64,000 bases of DNA from Halomonas litopenaei. Its GTDB lineage: Bacteria; Pseudomonadota; Gammaproteobacteria; Pseudomonadales; Halomonadaceae. Below, piece by piece: positions 63,640-64,000 of the stretch. Position 1 is the stretch's first letter; each line of letters opens with the position of its first letter. The position numbers and the translations under genes are program-made. The DNA lies in NCBI RefSeq assembly GCF_017303055.1, contig NZ_JAEKJT010000001.1, forward strand, positions 434,001-498,000, in the 5' to 3' direction. The notes under the pieces were generated by a model. That model was not told the origin of the DNA, searched no databases, and saw only the letters and a list, made by a program, of their open reading frames with translations.

Positions 63640-64000
63640 ATGGGGAGTAGTGGTTCACCTTTGCCATCTTCATCGCGTATCGTCATCGTAGGTCTTGGAT
63701 TGATTGGCGGCTCCCTGGCCGCCGCCCTGCGCCAGGCAGGCGTCGGTCAGGCTGACGGCAGTACCCTGTTGGCGTGTGATTGCGACGAGCGGGAGGTCGC
63801 GCTTGGCGTCAAGATGGGCCTGATTGATGCGGGAGGCCCATCTCTCGAGTCGGTGATCGACGGGGCGACCCTGGTGATCCTGGCGGTGCCGGTGATGGCC
63901 ATGGGCAAGGTCATGGCGGAGCTGCAGGCGCTGCGGCATCGGGCCGCGGACGACCTGGTGATCACCGACGTAGGCAGCACCAAGGGCGCCATCGCCGAGG
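63640..64000 (+). CDS. tyrA: Prephenate dehydrogenase, N-terminal part, cut by the window edge
   Basis: From the ATG at 63640 there are 120 open codons to the edge. Residues 13-30 give the NAD-binding Rossmann start (RIVIVGLGLIGGSLAAAL) and TLVILAVPVMAMGKV and VITDVGSTKG are the second and third dehydrogenase signatures (TDVGSTKG is diagnostic of the TyrA family). It makes the tyrosine precursor from prephenate. It is coupled to pheA (2-base gap). In some relatives tyrA is fused to aroA; whether that holds here lies beyond the window. Confidence 0.92.
   Translation, partial: MGSSGSPLPSSSRIVIVGLGLIGGSLAAALRQAGVGQADGSTLLACDCDEREVALGVKMGLIDAGGPSLESVIDGATLVILAVPVMAMGKVMAELQALRHRAADDLVITDVGSTKGAIAE

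Noticed and set aside
1..64000. tRNA and rRNA genes
   Set aside because: No cloverleaf or rRNA-like segment was noticed in the intergenic regions, though no covariance search could be run.

Overview
This 64 kb window reads as chromosome of a moderately halophilic gammaproteobacterium, most likely Halomonadaceae (Halomonas or a close relative). The grounds are high GC coding sequence, the order gyrA-serC-pheA-tyrA at the right end, a LapA/LapD/LapG adhesin circuit, and acidic proteins including an acidic repeat tail on GyrA. This assignment comes from family knowledge and gene order; no database search was run. I see no rRNA, tRNA, insertion sequence, prophage or CRISPR array.

Region 1 (1-8156) is a cell-surface polysaccharide locus: three GT4 glycosyltransferases (the first cut by the window edge), a WaaP-like LPS kinase, a UDP-glucuronate 4-epimerase-like enzyme, UDP-glucose dehydrogenase (ugd) and a Wzz chain-length regulator. 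Ugd and the epimerase together would supply UDP-glucuronate and UDP-galacturonate. Region 2 (8454-11525) holds a PAS-GGDEF-EAL cyclic-di-GMP protein and, divergently, a 2-oxoglutarate/Fe(II) dioxygenase of the amino-acid hydroxylase type behind a hairpin-rich leader.

Region 3 (11711-22090) looks like one uptake and catabolism unit: an oligopeptide-type ABC importer (binding protein, two permeases, fused double ATPase), an FAD-linked 2-hydroxyacid oxidase and a HisC-like aminotransferase on the minus strand, with a divergent FCD-type GntR regulator and an M20 deacylase. The substrate is unknown. Region 4 (22283-31363) is mixed: a stand-alone phage-type lysozyme, a TetR regulator with a clear operator in front of an EmrAB-type efflux pair, a DUF3592 protein, a TerB-like protein, a DadA-like oxidoreductase, a small membrane protein and dihydroorotase (pyrC).

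Region 5 (31364-57525) is the most striking part. A single 18,990 bp reading frame encodes a 6,329-residue LapA-type, type-1-secreted adhesin with a retention module and LapG-like cleavage site at the N-terminus, four families of near-identical long tandem repeats, a von Willebrand A domain with an inserted domain, RTX repeats and a C-terminal secretion signal. On the opposite strand an apparent operon rdgC - acyltransferase - CDF transporter - lapG - lapD ends beside it. LapD (degenerate GGDEF/EAL receptor) and LapG (periplasmic protease) would control release of the adhesin in response to cyclic-di-GMP. The matching type 1 exporter is not in the window.

Region 6 (57842-64000) contains a hot-dog thioesterase behind a PsrA-like operator, gyrA, serC, pheA and the start of tyrA.
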